DNA of 64,000 nt from Bradyrhizobium commune (GTDB lineage: Bacteria; Pseudomonadota; Alphaproteobacteria; Rhizobiales; Xanthobacteraceae), in the NCBI RefSeq assembly GCF_015624505.1, contig NZ_CP061379.1, positions 4,030,001-4,094,000 of the forward strand. The letters are read 5' to 3'. A program made the translations under genes and the position numbers. Positions 24,932 through 34,500 of this stretch are shown in pieces; positions within the stretch are counted from its first letter, which is position 1; each line of letters opens with the position of its first letter. The notes below the pieces were generated by a model, which searched no databases, was not told the DNA's origin, and saw only the letters and a program-made list of their open reading frames with translations.

Positions 24932-25917
24932 GCTTGGAGTATAGCGACGCCGGAGTGATCACACGATCGTAGGCGTGTGGATGAAACTAATGTCCTGGGG
25001 CAAGGATTCGAGAAGCATCGCGGCGGGACGCCAACGCAGGACCAGATCGGCCGACCACCTCGCACAGGCTCGGTGCAACGCATCGCGGACCTGTGATCTC
25101 CGCACGCAATGGTCGGGCGTGCTCGCATGACTGCCTAAACACTAACAAGTTGATGAAGGCGAATGTCCGATGCAGTCGTCGTATGCCGAGATTCAGCCGC
25201 TACCGACATTGATGCGAGCAGGCCGACATGGACCTAAAATTCATGGCGATGCCCCTCGAAGAACCATCGCGCACGCTTACCATTGATGGTTTTTTCTTGA
25301 TCTCTCGGTGCATACGTCGTGCACACGCCGACTTCTAACGCATTGAAAGACTTTAACTCTCGTTCCAATCCATCATGGGGAAGGTTGAGCTAGCATCGAA
25401 CAACACGATCAACGCCGATCAACTATAGTCCGCTTTGCGCCAAGAGGCAGAGGCGCCTTACCGGCCAAATCGCATTTTTGCTCCTCTAACAGTGATATGG
25501 GGCGCTGGTCGAGCCCTTAAAGGGTCGAGCCTCCGTTCGCTTGAACCGAACAACCTATCAAAAGCGTAACTCTCTCGATCGAGTTCATCACGCGGAAACC
25601 ACTGTCCGGCACACACGGCGGCCGCAGGAACAGGTCTGCTTGCCGACATCGGATTGGACCACCGATGCCTCAGGTCGAACCGCGGCAGATAACGCATCAG
25701 TCACGCGCTTGTCAAAAGCGGTGGCATCCACGGGCGTCACTTGTCGCGCTCAGGCGCGCTGTAAACCGTCTGAAGCCGTATCCACGATCGCGAGCCGCAA
25801 GGTGAAATGCGCGGAAGCCGGCATCTCTCCAGCAGATGCCCTCCGGCGTCACCAGGCTGCTGCACTGCCCGATCGGATGTCGGGCAGCCTGAGATTGATG
25901 CAAAACAGGAGAATGTC
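24932..25917. other. Intergenic region of about 1 kb, with leader hairpin
   Basis: I see no convincing gene on either strand; open frames overlap and lack ribosome binding sites. Base composition is less G+C-rich around 25130-25450 than in the flanking genes. Just before the DUF2092 gene a hairpin with an 8-bp stem (CTGCCCGA/TCGGGCAG) occupies 25865-25887, about 30 bases upstream of the GTG start; it could influence its translation. Confidence 0.4.
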
Positions 25918-26811
25918 GTGAAGAACATCGTGCACTTCAAAGACCTTGAGGGCCGGATCCACCTGTCCGAGCCAGTTCATCGAACGGCCAACGAGCGTGC
26001 CGCTCCGATCAACTTTGCTTCCTTCGCGGCGCGAGCGAGGCATGCCGTTCTGCTGACGTCGCTGAGCGCCTGCGCGGGACTCGGTGGATTGCCAACTGCG
26101 CGCGCGGAAGAAGCGGTCAAGCCGGCAATCAGCGAGGATGCCGGCGCCGCTATCGCGCAGATGGACAAGTCTCTGTCGGCTCCGGAATCATCGTTCACCG
26201 CAAGAACCGAAAGGGTCTACCTGGACGAAACCGGCCAGCCGCTTCACATCTTCCAAACGATGAATGTCGTCATGCATCGCCCTGACCGGCTCAAGATCGA
26301 AGTTGCCGGAGATGACGGCTCTCACGACCTCTTCTACGACGGAAAGTCGGTTTCGATCTTCTCGTCCGACAGCAATTCGTACGCGGTGCTTGCCGCACCG
26401 GGAGGAATCGCGTCGGCGGCCAACGAGGTCATGGACAAGCTCAACATCGACTTTCCATTGGTCAACTTCTTTGCCGTTTCAACCGACCAATCGCTCCTGC
26501 AAGGAGTCGTCGGCGGCTGGCAAGTCGGAACGTCCAGGATTGACGGCGTCGAGTGCCGGCATCTGTTTTTCTACAAGCGCGGCGGCATCGATTTGGAACT
26601 GTGGGTCGAGAACAATGGCTCGGCGATCCCCCATCGCTTGATCGTCACCTACCGTCTGCTGCCCGGTCAACCGAATTTCACGGCGGAATTCACCGACTGG
26701 GACAGCCGTGCTCATCCGTCCGACTCGGTATTCGCTTTCCAGGCGCCCGCGGCGGCGAAACAGATCGATCTGGCCCCGGCCAGCGCGCCGGCACAGCAAG
26801 GGAGGCCGTAA
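25918..26811 (+). CDS. DUF2092-family periplasmic protein
   Basis: 297 residues from a GTG at 25918 with AGGAG seven bases upstream. A long N terminus leads to a hydrophobic signal (AVLLTSLSACAGLGGLPTARA). The body matches DUF2092: TERVYLDETGQPLHIFQTMN, RPDRLKIEVAGDDG, DGKSVSIF, FPLVNFFA and ECRHLFFYKRGGIDLELWV, a LolA/LolB-like beta sheet. Function is unknown; lipid or protein binding in the envelope is possible. Its stop overlaps the start of the Gly-rich secreted protein, a pairing that suggests the two work together. Confidence 0.85.
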   Translation: MKNIVHFKDLEGRIHLSEPVHRTANERAAPINFASFAARARHAVLLTSLSACAGLGGLPTARAEEAVKPAISEDAGAAIAQMDKSLSAPESSFTARTERVYLDETGQPLHIFQTMNVVMHRPDRLKIEVAGDDGSHDLFYDGKSVSIFSSDSNSYAVLAAPGGIASAANEVMDKLNIDFPLVNFFAVSTDQSLLQGVVGGWQVGTSRIDGVECRHLFFYKRGGIDLELWVENNGSAIPHRLIVTYRLLPGQPNFTAEFTDWDSRAHPSDSVFAFQAPAAAKQIDLAPASAPAQQGRP

Positions 26812-27437
26812 TGAAGCGTCTCGCACTAACTTTCGCGACAGTACTTGCCGTAACCGCCGCTGCCTCGGATGCGGCCAACGCATTCGGTCCGCCGCCGATG
26901 GGCGGCTTGCCGCATCCGCCGATGGGCGGCATGCCACATCTGCCGATGGGCGGCATGCCGCATCTGCCGATGGGGGGCATGCCGCGGCTGCCGATGGGCC
27001 GCTTCGCAGGAGGACCACCGATGGGTGGCCGCCCGCCCGGCTTCCGCGGCGGTGGAATGCGTGCTCCCGCAGGACTGGCAAATGTCTCGACTCGTGGCCC
27101 TCTCGGAAACGGGAACGTCATCGGCTCCGGCAACGTCGCCGTTAACCGCGGCGGCAACACCTATGCGGGCGCTTACTACGGCGGCGGGGGTGGCGGGTAC
27201 GGTGGCTATGGCTCCGGCTACGGCGGCTATGGCTCCGGATACGGCTACTTGGGAGCGTACGCGGCTGGCGCGACGACCGGCGCGGCCGTCGCATCGAGCG
27301 GTTCGAATTCGAGTGGTTACTACGACTCCGGCTCCGACTCTGGCTACTCCTATCCCTACAGTCAGGGTTACTCATACTCGAGCGGTGGTGGCAGCGGCCG
27401 GCGCTACTCGTACTCGACGAACGGTTGCTCTCAATGA
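26811..27437 (+). CDS. Secreted Gly/Tyr-rich low-complexity protein
   Basis: 208 residues. A signal peptide (ending ANAFG) is followed by four or five tandem copies of a Pro/Met repeat of the form MGGMPHLP, an Arg/Gly-rich part, then a Gly/Tyr/Ser-rich C-terminal half (GGYGSGYGGYGSGYGY and similar) ending in one Cys. This is an exported disordered protein, possibly surface or structural. The start overlaps the stop of the DUF2092 gene (TAATG). The protein at 39297 has the same plan: signal, Pro/His/Gly repeats, then Gly/Tyr/Ser. Confidence 0.75.
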   Translation: MKRLALTFATVLAVTAAASDAANAFGPPPMGGLPHPPMGGMPHLPMGGMPHLPMGGMPRLPMGRFAGGPPMGGRPPGFRGGGMRAPAGLANVSTRGPLGNGNVIGSGNVAVNRGGNTYAGAYYGGGGGGYGGYGSGYGGYGSGYGYLGAYAAGATTGAAVASSGSNSSGYYDSGSDSGYSYPYSQGYSYSSGGGSGRRYSYSTNGCSQ

Positions 27438-27497
27438 CGCGTGAAAGCGATCGTGCATGTTTCGGTCTGCCAGCGACCGACTGAGGCTTGCGACCCT

Positions 27498-27532
27498 GCA
27501 CCACCCCGGTTCTCCCATAACCGGGGTGGTGC
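27498..27532 (+). terminator. Strong stem-loop terminator
   Basis: A 14-bp perfect stem (GCACCACCCCGGTT with its complement) and a 7-nt loop, 60 bp after the Gly-rich gene. There is no clear T run, but the position and strength fit a terminator of the DUF2092 operon. Confidence 0.65.
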
Positions 27533-27650
27533 TTGCACCCAGCCGGATCCCTCCGAAGCCAGCTTGTTTCGACGCAATTCGCGCACCCTCAGTGCTGATC
27601 GCAAACGGCAGTGCGGGTGACCACGGACATACCGAAGCGGACAACCATCG

Positions 27651-28136
27651 ATGAAGACAGACTCCTCTCTCCGCAGCTCCATGTTGGCTGCAGCACCGGC
27701 CTTGCGTGCATTCGCCCTGTCGCTCTGCGGCAATGCTGATCGAGCGAACGATCTGGTGCAGGAGACGTACGTTCGAGCGCTCGCAAACCTGGATAAATTT
27801 CGACCAGGTACCAATATGGCGGCGTGGCTCACCGTCATTCTGCGAAACCGGTACTATAGCGAGTGCCGAAAGCGCGCGAGAGAGGTGGAGGATGTGGACG
27901 GAGCTTACGCCAGCGCACTTGCATGTGAGGCAGATCAATCGGTGCGCCTGGAAAACGAAGGGCTGTGGAAGGCCGTGTCGGAGCTCCCGAGCGATATCCG
28001 ACACGCCGTCATTCTCGTTGGTGCGAGCGGCGCCACTTACGAGGAGGCCGCCGCCGCCTGTCGTTGCGCCGTCGGAACAATCAAGAGTCGCATGCATCGC
28101 GCACGGTTGCGGCTCGCCATGCAGCTTGCGCCTTGA
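27651..28136 (+). CDS. EcfG-like ECF sigma factor
   Basis: 161 residues. Region 2 is at about 15-75 (LSLCGNADRANDLVQETYVR, then WLTVILRNRYYSECRK) and region 4 at about 105-155 (LPSDIRHAVILVGASGATYE, then CRCAVGTIKSRMHRAR). The CAVGTIKSR and GASG..YEEAA signatures place it with the EcfG-type general stress sigma factors of alphaproteobacteria. Those normally lie beside NepR and PhyR, which are absent here, so this is an orphan paralogue. The ATG at 27651 is the natural start. Confidence 0.88.
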   Translation: MKTDSSLRSSMLAAAPALRAFALSLCGNADRANDLVQETYVRALANLDKFRPGTNMAAWLTVILRNRYYSECRKRAREVEDVDGAYASALACEADQSVRLENEGLWKAVSELPSDIRHAVILVGASGATYEEAAAACRCAVGTIKSRMHRARLRLAMQLAP

Positions 28137-28234
28137 TCGTGCTTTGTCAAAGACGCAACGGCAGTTCCAAGCGTTCGCATGGACATTGATGTCTTCATCG
28201 ACTCAGGTGCGGCCTGCCAGCCACAAACAAAATG

Positions 28235-29245
28235 TCAGCTCTGAGTTATGGCGCCACCCTGACCGAGATTTGCGCGATAGGTCCGAGGGCATACACCGAA
28301 CTCCTCCTTGAATAGCCGGCTGAAATGGGATGTACTGTTGAAGCCCCAGGAGAGGCAGATTTCTGTAATTCGATGACACGCGTCCTTGTCATCCAGAAGA
28401 GCGTCTGCGCAACGCCTGACGCGCCGCTCCCAGATGTATCGTGACACCGAGCCCGCCGGATCCGACGCGAAGGCGCGATGAATGCTGCGCACAGAGACCC
28501 CGCAAGCGTCGGCAATCCCTGCGATCGCAAGGCATGGATCACCAAGATGAGCTTCGATGTACGTCTTGACTCGGGAGCACAGCACATCGCGGCTGATCAG
28601 AGTGGCAACAGGTCCCGTCAACTGCTCGCGCAAAGCGTCCCAGGCCATTGTCGTGACCGCCGCGCACAAAGCATTTCCGCTTGTTGGCGAGATGCGATTC
28701 AGCTGATCAAAGATTTCGAGCAGATTTCTTTGCAATATCCGCGAAACGCCAATCTTCCCGTCGAAGCGAATAGCAGTCCCCTCCCTCAAAAGGCGCTGCA
28801 ACTCGAGATCAGTGGGACGCGCGAGCGTGACAGACAGGATCTCGATCGATCTGGTCATCGCCCAGGATTCGACCGGCATCATCGTATCCCAGAAGCACCA
28901 ATCACCGGGATGAAGAATGTCCGACCTGTCGCTGTGACGGACGCGCGCACTGCCGGCCGACTGAAATGCCAGCACGATCGGGGACGGGAGCTTCGCATTC
29001 GGGCTGCGAAGCGAACGCGCATAATAGTGCGGCGTAGCTGACGCCTTGAAGAGAATCGCATCGCCCAAAGCGCCATATTCGAGCCTCGCTCGAAAGGTTT
29101 GCCCGGCGATCGGAACACATTGCGAGATCTCCTGATCGCGGAGATCCGGCGAAATCCCGCCAATGTACCTGCTCAGCGCGGCATCCCATTGCGGCACAGG
29201 ACCGCTGGGATCGTCGACCTCAACGGAAACGACATCTCGCGACAC
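28235..29245 (-). CDS. AraC-family transcriptional regulator
   Basis: 336 residues from a GTG at 29245, chosen because AAAGGAG lies seven bases upstream; a start at 29287 would add 14 residues. The N-terminal two thirds form an AraC_binding_2-type sensing domain (SRYIGGISPDLRDQEISQCV, LHPGDWCFWDTMMPVESWAM). The C-terminal 100 residues hold the two helix-turn-helix motifs (IAGIADACGVSVRSIHRAFA and ITEICLSWGFNSTSHFSRLF). The inducer and target are unknown. A strong hairpin at 29322 separates it from the secreted protein gene upstream. Confidence 0.92.
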   Translation of the reverse strand: MSRDVVSVEVDDPSGPVPQWDAALSRYIGGISPDLRDQEISQCVPIAGQTFRARLEYGALGDAILFKASATPHYYARSLRSPNAKLPSPIVLAFQSAGSARVRHSDRSDILHPGDWCFWDTMMPVESWAMTRSIEILSVTLARPTDLELQRLLREGTAIRFDGKIGVSRILQRNLLEIFDQLNRISPTSGNALCAAVTTMAWDALREQLTGPVATLISRDVLCSRVKTYIEAHLGDPCLAIAGIADACGVSVRSIHRAFASDPAGSVSRYIWERRVRRCADALLDDKDACHRITEICLSWGFNSTSHFSRLFKEEFGVCPRTYRANLGQGGAITQS

Positions 29246-29321
29246 TTGAGAACTCCTTTGAATGAGGAATACGGCTTGCTGCTTCATCAGCGTCCGCTCT
29301 GAGCGCTACTGCGTAAGCAAG

Positions 29322-29349
29322 GGCCAGGGTTGCAAATGCAACCCTGGCC
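29322..29349 (-). terminator. Perfect hairpin between secreted protein copy 2 and araC
   Basis: GGCCAGGGTTGC and its exact complement with a 4-nt loop (12-bp stem). It starts 23 bases after the stop of the secreted protein gene on the minus strand. The absence of a T run leaves the mechanism open. Confidence 0.65.
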
Positions 29350-29372
29350 AAAGGAAAACGAGCCCAGGCCGC

Positions 29373-29684
29373 TCAGGGGATCATGCCGCAATCAAACATC
29401 TTGTTCGCGACCGAGGGGGCGACCTTGTTGATGAACTTGACCCGCAAGGGAGGGTTGCTCCTCAAGAAACCAACTGCTGCTGCGACGATCTCTGCCGGTG
29501 GCTCTCCCTTCTTTGCTTTCAGATCCTCGCAGCTTGACGATTTGTATTTTTGGATGACCATTCCCGTGACCATATCCAGCATGGCTCCGTCCGGAGGAGG
29601 CATTTCCGGGGGCATTTGAGCGCTAGCTGGGACGGTAGATATCATTGCTATCATAGCCGCCCCGATCAGACCTTTCATTGTCAT
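29373..29684 (-). CDS. Small secreted protein of unknown function, copy 2
   Basis: 103 residues from MTMKGLIGAAM, with a signal peptide ending at PASAQ. The body is nearly the same as copy 1 at 24429 (MVIQKYKSSSCEDLKAKKGE, FLRSNPPLRVKFINKVAPS, KMFDCGMIP). Here the frame stays open upstream to an ATG at 29795 that has AGGAG before it, so translation may start there and give a 37-residue extension ahead of the signal peptide. I place the start at 29684 because the signal peptide begins there and copy 1 is arranged that way. Confidence 0.7.
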   Translation of the reverse strand: MTMKGLIGAAMIAMISTVPASAQMPPEMPPPDGAMLDMVTGMVIQKYKSSSCEDLKAKKGEPPAEIVAAAVGFLRSNPPLRVKFINKVAPSVANKMFDCGMIP

Positions 29685-29795
29685 CTCACACAGCCAGGAA
29701 AGAGACCGGGTGGATGACTGGGGTGAACCCGCTTGCTGATCCGATGACAGACGGGTTCGTTCATTCAGCGCGAGCGGACGGGGGACGGAATGCAT
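29685..29795 (-). other. In-frame leader upstream of secreted protein copy 2
   Basis: Codons MHSVPRPLALNERTRLSS and onward run in frame into the secreted protein. The ATG at 29795 carries the best ribosome binding site (AGGAG). In copy 1 the related leader ends with a stop one base before the gene. Whether this is an N-terminal extension or a relic leader is unresolved. Confidence 0.4.
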
Positions 29796-29892
29796 CACAG
29801 TGATCTCCTGTTCGACTAGACTTTATTTTGCACGCACTTGACGTGATGCCTGGGGATTCGACGATTGGGTTGGTTCTGGTGCCGGTCGTTGC

Positions 29893-30594
29893 TCATTCCA
29901 TTAGCAGCTCGACCCGCCAGCTTGCGGCCGAGACCGTTGGTTCGAGGCTGAGACGTCCAACGACCTGTTCGAGAACTGCGTCGCTCTTCGAGTGGGCGTT
30001 CAGGTGGGCATCGACCTTGACGCGACCGTTGCCTTCGATATCGGTGCTTTCCAATTGACGAAGACTCAATTGTCCGCTGTTGGTGCCCTGCAACAGTAGA
30101 GCTCGGACATGTGCCTCTTCAGGGCTGCGGCAAACGACGCAAACGTGGTAGTGGAAGTCGCTTTCAGTATGGGCGATCGGCTGTTGATTGATCAGCCTTA
30201 CCAACGGCCGCAGCAGCAGATTGATCAGGATGACAAAGCTGGCTGCCACGACGGCATGCAGCGGATGACCCGAGCCAGCCAGCAACCCCACCGCCGCCGA
30301 ACACCACAGGGTCGCCGCGGTGTTGAGCCCGCTGACCTGCAGGCCCTCGCGAAAGATGATCCCGGCGCCCAGAAACCCGATCCCCGAGACCACCTGCGCG
30401 GCAACGCGGGTTGGGCTCCCCTCCCCCGGAATGAGACTTGCGAAGATCACAAAACTGGCTGCTCCGATCGCCACGAGCGTATTGGTGCGCAAGCCGGCCA
30501 TTCGCTGACGCCATTGTCGTTCGAAGCCGATGCCCGCTCCCAACAAGGCCGCAAAACTCAAATTGATGGCTGTCTGATCAATCGATGCGATCAT
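29893..30594 (-). CDS. MgtC/SapB-family membrane protein
   Basis: 233 residues. The MgtC core is clear: NLSFAALLGAGIGFERQWR, LRTNTLVAIGAASFV, VSGIGFLGAGIIF and LNTAATLWCSAAVGLLAGSG, with four or five membrane helices. A soluble C-terminal ACT-like domain follows (YHVCVVCRSPEEAHVRALLL). MgtC proteins modulate growth in low Mg2+ and can restrain the F-ATPase. The ATG at 30594 gives the usual family N terminus. Its start overlaps the end of the small gene at 30578. Confidence 0.9.
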   Translation of the reverse strand: MIASIDQTAINLSFAALLGAGIGFERQWRQRMAGLRTNTLVAIGAASFVIFASLIPGEGSPTRVAAQVVSGIGFLGAGIIFREGLQVSGLNTAATLWCSAAVGLLAGSGHPLHAVVAASFVILINLLLRPLVRLINQQPIAHTESDFHYHVCVVCRSPEEAHVRALLLQGTNSGQLSLRQLESTDIEGNGRVKVDAHLNAHSKSDAVLEQVVGRLSLEPTVSAASWRVELLME

Positions 30595-30877
30595 TGAAGT
30601 TTTCCCTGCTCTTGGAGCCATCCGTTGGCGTCTCATCATTGGCCGGGATTAGCCACCGGCATTCGAGCCGGCTTTCGACCAGGTACCAATGACTGGCGAG
30701 CAGCGGCGTCAGACACCGACGCCGGCAGCTTGCGCGAAATCCTTGCAGATTGTCATTGAGAGGGACCGGCGGTGGCGACCCTGGCGCAGCACGCCAAGCG
30801 TGACGTAGCAGGTCGATGTGTATCAGACGACCGCCAGGCGCAGCGACCCAAGCCGTAGCATTTGGTTCCGACGTCAT
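30578..30877 (-). CDS. Small hypothetical protein
   Basis: 99 residues. Its ATG overlaps the TGA of the PepSY-like gene (ATGA) and its end overlaps the MgtC start, so it is a coupled middle gene. The centre reads CRRRCLTPLLASHWYLVESR and then LECRW, a motif I associate loosely with small hypothetical proteins of this group. There is no signal peptide. Function unknown. Confidence 0.5.
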   Translation of the reverse strand: MTSEPNATAWVAAPGGRLIHIDLLRHAWRAAPGSPPPVPLNDNLQGFRASCRRRCLTPLLASHWYLVESRLECRWLIPANDETPTDGSKSRENFNDRID

Positions 30878-31467
30878 GGGGCGTTGCCTTCGGAGCCGGG
30901 AGTAACCGACATCTGCTTCAACGAGCCATCGGCGGTGACAAGGACCACCAGGAAGATCAGTCTCCCTTCGTCTTCCTCCAATCCCGCGCTGACCGCCTTG
31001 CCTTTTCCGAATCTCTCGGCGATTGACAAGACGTCGTAGAGATTGACTCCTGCCGTTCTAAAGCCGGCAAGTTCGTCCTTGTCCTTGGCGTCCAGCGTTG
31101 AAACGGATGTTACGACTTCCTCGCCGAAAATTTTTCCTGTCGACGCATCGATGGTGCCTTGCCATAGCTCATCATTCCGCCAGGTCTTCACTCTGTAAGC
31201 CAATCGATCGGCCTGACCATCGAAGCTGACGTCCACGGCCCTGGCGCCGTGCGAGCGGGTTTCCGCGATTTCAATCGCGTCGCGAACAGAAATCTTCGCG
31301 TTCGCAAAAACCTTGATCTCCCGGAGGATCGCGGCCCATTCCTGGTCGCTGAAGGTCGGCGCCGAGTTGGGACTGCCGGTGTCGATCGAGGCTCGAGCCG
31401 GCGTCGACGCTGGAATGGCCGCGAGCGCCAGCAACAGAAGAAATCCTGCACATCTCGTGGTAAACAT
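30874..31467 (-). CDS. Secreted PepSY-like protein, second copy
   Basis: 197 residues. The ATG at 31467 follows AGGAGATAAAA. The signal peptide ends near TPARASI. The body has the PepSY-like two-part layout: SVRDAIEIAETRSHGARAVD, YRVKTWRNDELWQGTIDAST, a second helix around VLSIAERFGKGKAVSAGLEE and a final strand pair (FLVVLVTADGSLKQMSV). It is paralogous to the protein at 17565. It heads a minus-strand set with the small gene at 30578 and MgtC. Confidence 0.75.
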   Translation of the reverse strand: MFTTRCAGFLLLLALAAIPASTPARASIDTGSPNSAPTFSDQEWAAILREIKVFANAKISVRDAIEIAETRSHGARAVDVSFDGQADRLAYRVKTWRNDELWQGTIDASTGKIFGEEVVTSVSTLDAKDKDELAGFRTAGVNLYDVLSIAERFGKGKAVSAGLEEDEGRLIFLVVLVTADGSLKQMSVTPGSEGNAP

Positions 31468-31541
31468 TTTTATCTCCTGACTAAATAAACGTTCAATTTC
31501 TCCGCGACCCTTCGGAATGAAGGTTCGTGCGACCCACCGAA

Positions 31542-34500
31542 TCAGAACGTGCTCGCGTCATCGCTGAACGCGAGGTCGGCTGTTCCGCCGCGATCCGCGC
31601 ATCGCTCGGGGGTGCTGTCATGCGCGGGCTCCTTGATCCGGAACCAAGCCACGTAAAGCGCGGGCAAGAACAGAAGCGTGAGCACCGTGCCGACGATGAT
31701 GCCGCCCATCATCGCGTAGGCCATCGGGCCCCAGAACACCTCGCGCGCGATCGGAATCAGCGCAAGGCTCGCGGCCGCCGCCGTCAACATGATCGGACGC
31801 ATGCGATGCTCGGTTGCTTCGACGACGGCGTCCCACGCCGGGCGGCCTTCACTCTTCAGCTGTTCGATCTGCACGATCAGAATCACCGAATTGCGGATCA
31901 GAATGCCGATCAATGCCAGCACGCCGAGAATGGCGACGAAACCGAGCGGTGCGCCGCTTGGCAGCAGCGCTGCGACGACACCGATCACGGCAAGCGGCGC
32001 GACCGCGAATACCAGGAAGAGCCGATGGAAGCTTTGCAACTGGATCATCAGGATCGTCGCCATGATGAACAGCATCAGCGGCACCACGGCAGCGATCGGC
32101 GCCTGACCTTTGGCGCTTTCCTCCACACTGCCGCCGATCGCCAGCGAATAGCCCGGGGGCAGCTTTTCCGAAAATTTCCTCACCTCCGGAGCGAGTTGAT
32201 CCACTACGGTCTTCGGCTGCGTGGCATCCACAATGCCCGCCTGGAGCGTGATGGTGGGGAGCCGCGAGCGGCGCCATATCGTCGGTTGCTCGATTTGGTA
32301 GCGCAGCGTGGCGACGGCAGCCAACGGTACCGCCTGGCCGCCAGAACCAGTCAGTTGCAGATCTCTCAATGTCTCGATTGATCCGCGCTCGGCAGCAGTC
32401 GCACGTCCAAGCACCTTGATGAGATAGATATCGTCGCGCACCTGGGTTACGTTTGTGCCGTTGAGCACCCCATTCAGGGTAGTCGCAATGTCCTCGGAGG
32501 AAACTCCGAGTTCGCGCGCTTTGTCCTGAAGCACATCGACTTTGACGACGCGCGCGGGCTCCATCCAGTTGAAGACGACGCCTCCGAGGTGTGGATTGGC
32601 GCGCAGCACGCTGGCAAGCTGCTGCGAAAGGTCCCGGACGTCGGCGATGACGGGGCCGCTCAGGCGATACTGAACCGGCCGTCCGACGGGGGGGCCGACC
32701 TCGAGGAGCTTGACGTAGGTGTCTGTGCCCGGAAAGGTCTTTTTAAGATAAGCTTCCAGCTCGGCCTTGACGCGATCGCGCACCCCGATTCCCTTGGTGA
32801 CGATAACGGTCTGACCGAATGAGGCGTTCGGGGTTTGCACATCGAAGGACAAGATGAAACGGGGAGCCCCGGTCCCGACATAGGTCGACCAGTGATCGAT
32901 GCCGTCATTCCCCCGCAGCGCCTCCTGCTCGAAGCGCGCCATCTGTGCGTTGGTTTCCGCAATCGAGCCGTTCTGCGGCAAATTCCAGTCGACGACCAAT
33001 TCGTTGCGATCCGACGATGGAAAGAACTGCTGTTGCACGAACGTCATGCCGAATATCGCAAGCGCGAAAGCAGCCGCCGTCACTCCGATCGTGATCCAGC
33101 GCCGGCGCATGCAGATGGCAAGTGCGCGAGAAAAAACCTTCGCCAACCGGCCCTTCTCCCCGTGGTGCGCTTTCATGGTCGCGGGCAGTATGGTCACGCC
33201 AAGCAAAGGCGTGAACAACACCGCAACGATCCACGACACCAGCAGGGAGACTGCAATGACGACGAACAATGTATAGGTGTATTCGCCGGCGCTGCTGCTG
33301 TTGAGCCCGACCGGAATGAAGCCGGAAACGGTGACCAGCGTTCCCGTCAGCATGGGAAAGGCCGTCGAAGTATAGACGAAGGTTGCCGCCTTATGCAACG
33401 CATCTCCCATCTCCAGGCGCGCCACCATCATCTCCACTGCGATCATCGCGTCGTCGACCAGAAGACCGAGAGCGATGATCAGAGCACCGAGTGAAATGCG
33501 TTGCAGCGTAACGCCGGTGTAGGCCATCACGACGAAAGTGATCGCCAGCACCAGCGGAATTGCGATCGCAACCACGAGCCCGGCGCGAAGACCGAGGCTG
33601 ATAAAGCTGATCGCGAGCACAATCACGACCGCCTCGAACAATGCCTCGGTGAAGCCCGACACGGCATGGTCGACGATCGCGGGCTGATCCGATACGAGGT
33701 GGACGCCCACGCCGATCGGCAGGTCGTCCGTAATATCGGACATCTTCTGCTTCAAGGCTTCGCCAAATTTCAAAAGGTTGGCCCCGCTTTTCATCCCGAT
33801 AGCGACCGCAATCGCCGGCTGGCCGTCGACACGGAACAGCGTGGTAGGCGGATCGGTATAGCCGCGCGTGATGGTCGCGACGTCCGTCAGGGGGAAAAAG
33901 CGGTTATTGACGCGGAGATTGACCGCCCGCAGGCTGGCCTCGGACGCAAACTGGCCACTCACACGCACGCTGACCTGCTCAGGCCCGGCTTGAAGCTCGC
34001 CTGACGGAGTGACCGCGTTTTGCTTCTCCAAGGAATCGATGATCGAATTGGTATCTAGACCGAGCGCGGCAATTTTCCGGGTGGAGAACTCCAGGTAAAT
34101 TACTTCGTCCTGTGCGCCGAGAATGTCGACCTTGCCGACATCGGGCACGGTCAAGATCCTGGCCCTGGCGGTCTCGACCCGATCGCGCAGCTGGCGCTGA
34201 CTTAGTCCGTCGCTGGTGAACGCGTAGATATTGCCGAAGACATCCCCGAAGCGATCATTAAAGGCTGGTCCGACCACCCCTTGCGGAAAGTCCTGCTGAA
34301 TGTCGGCGATCATGTTGCGAACCCGGACCCAGGTGGGGGCCACATCGCGGGCCTTTGTGGTGTCCCGGAGGTTTACAAAGATCGTGGTTTGTCCGTCGAC
34401 CGTGAGGCTCTTGGTGTAGTCGAGCGACTCGAGCTCTTCGAGCTTCTTCTCGATCCGGTCGGTGACTTGACGTGTGACCTCCTCTGCGGAGGCACCCGGC

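Noticed and set aside
24928..25128. Minus-strand frame of 66 codons upstream of the leader peptide
   Set aside because: It overlaps the promoter of the leader and has no start signal or recognisable family.
26890..27000. Regular DNA repeats that could suggest a repeat array
   Set aside because: They are the coding repeats of the MGGMPHLP type in the secreted protein, in frame and degenerate at third positions.
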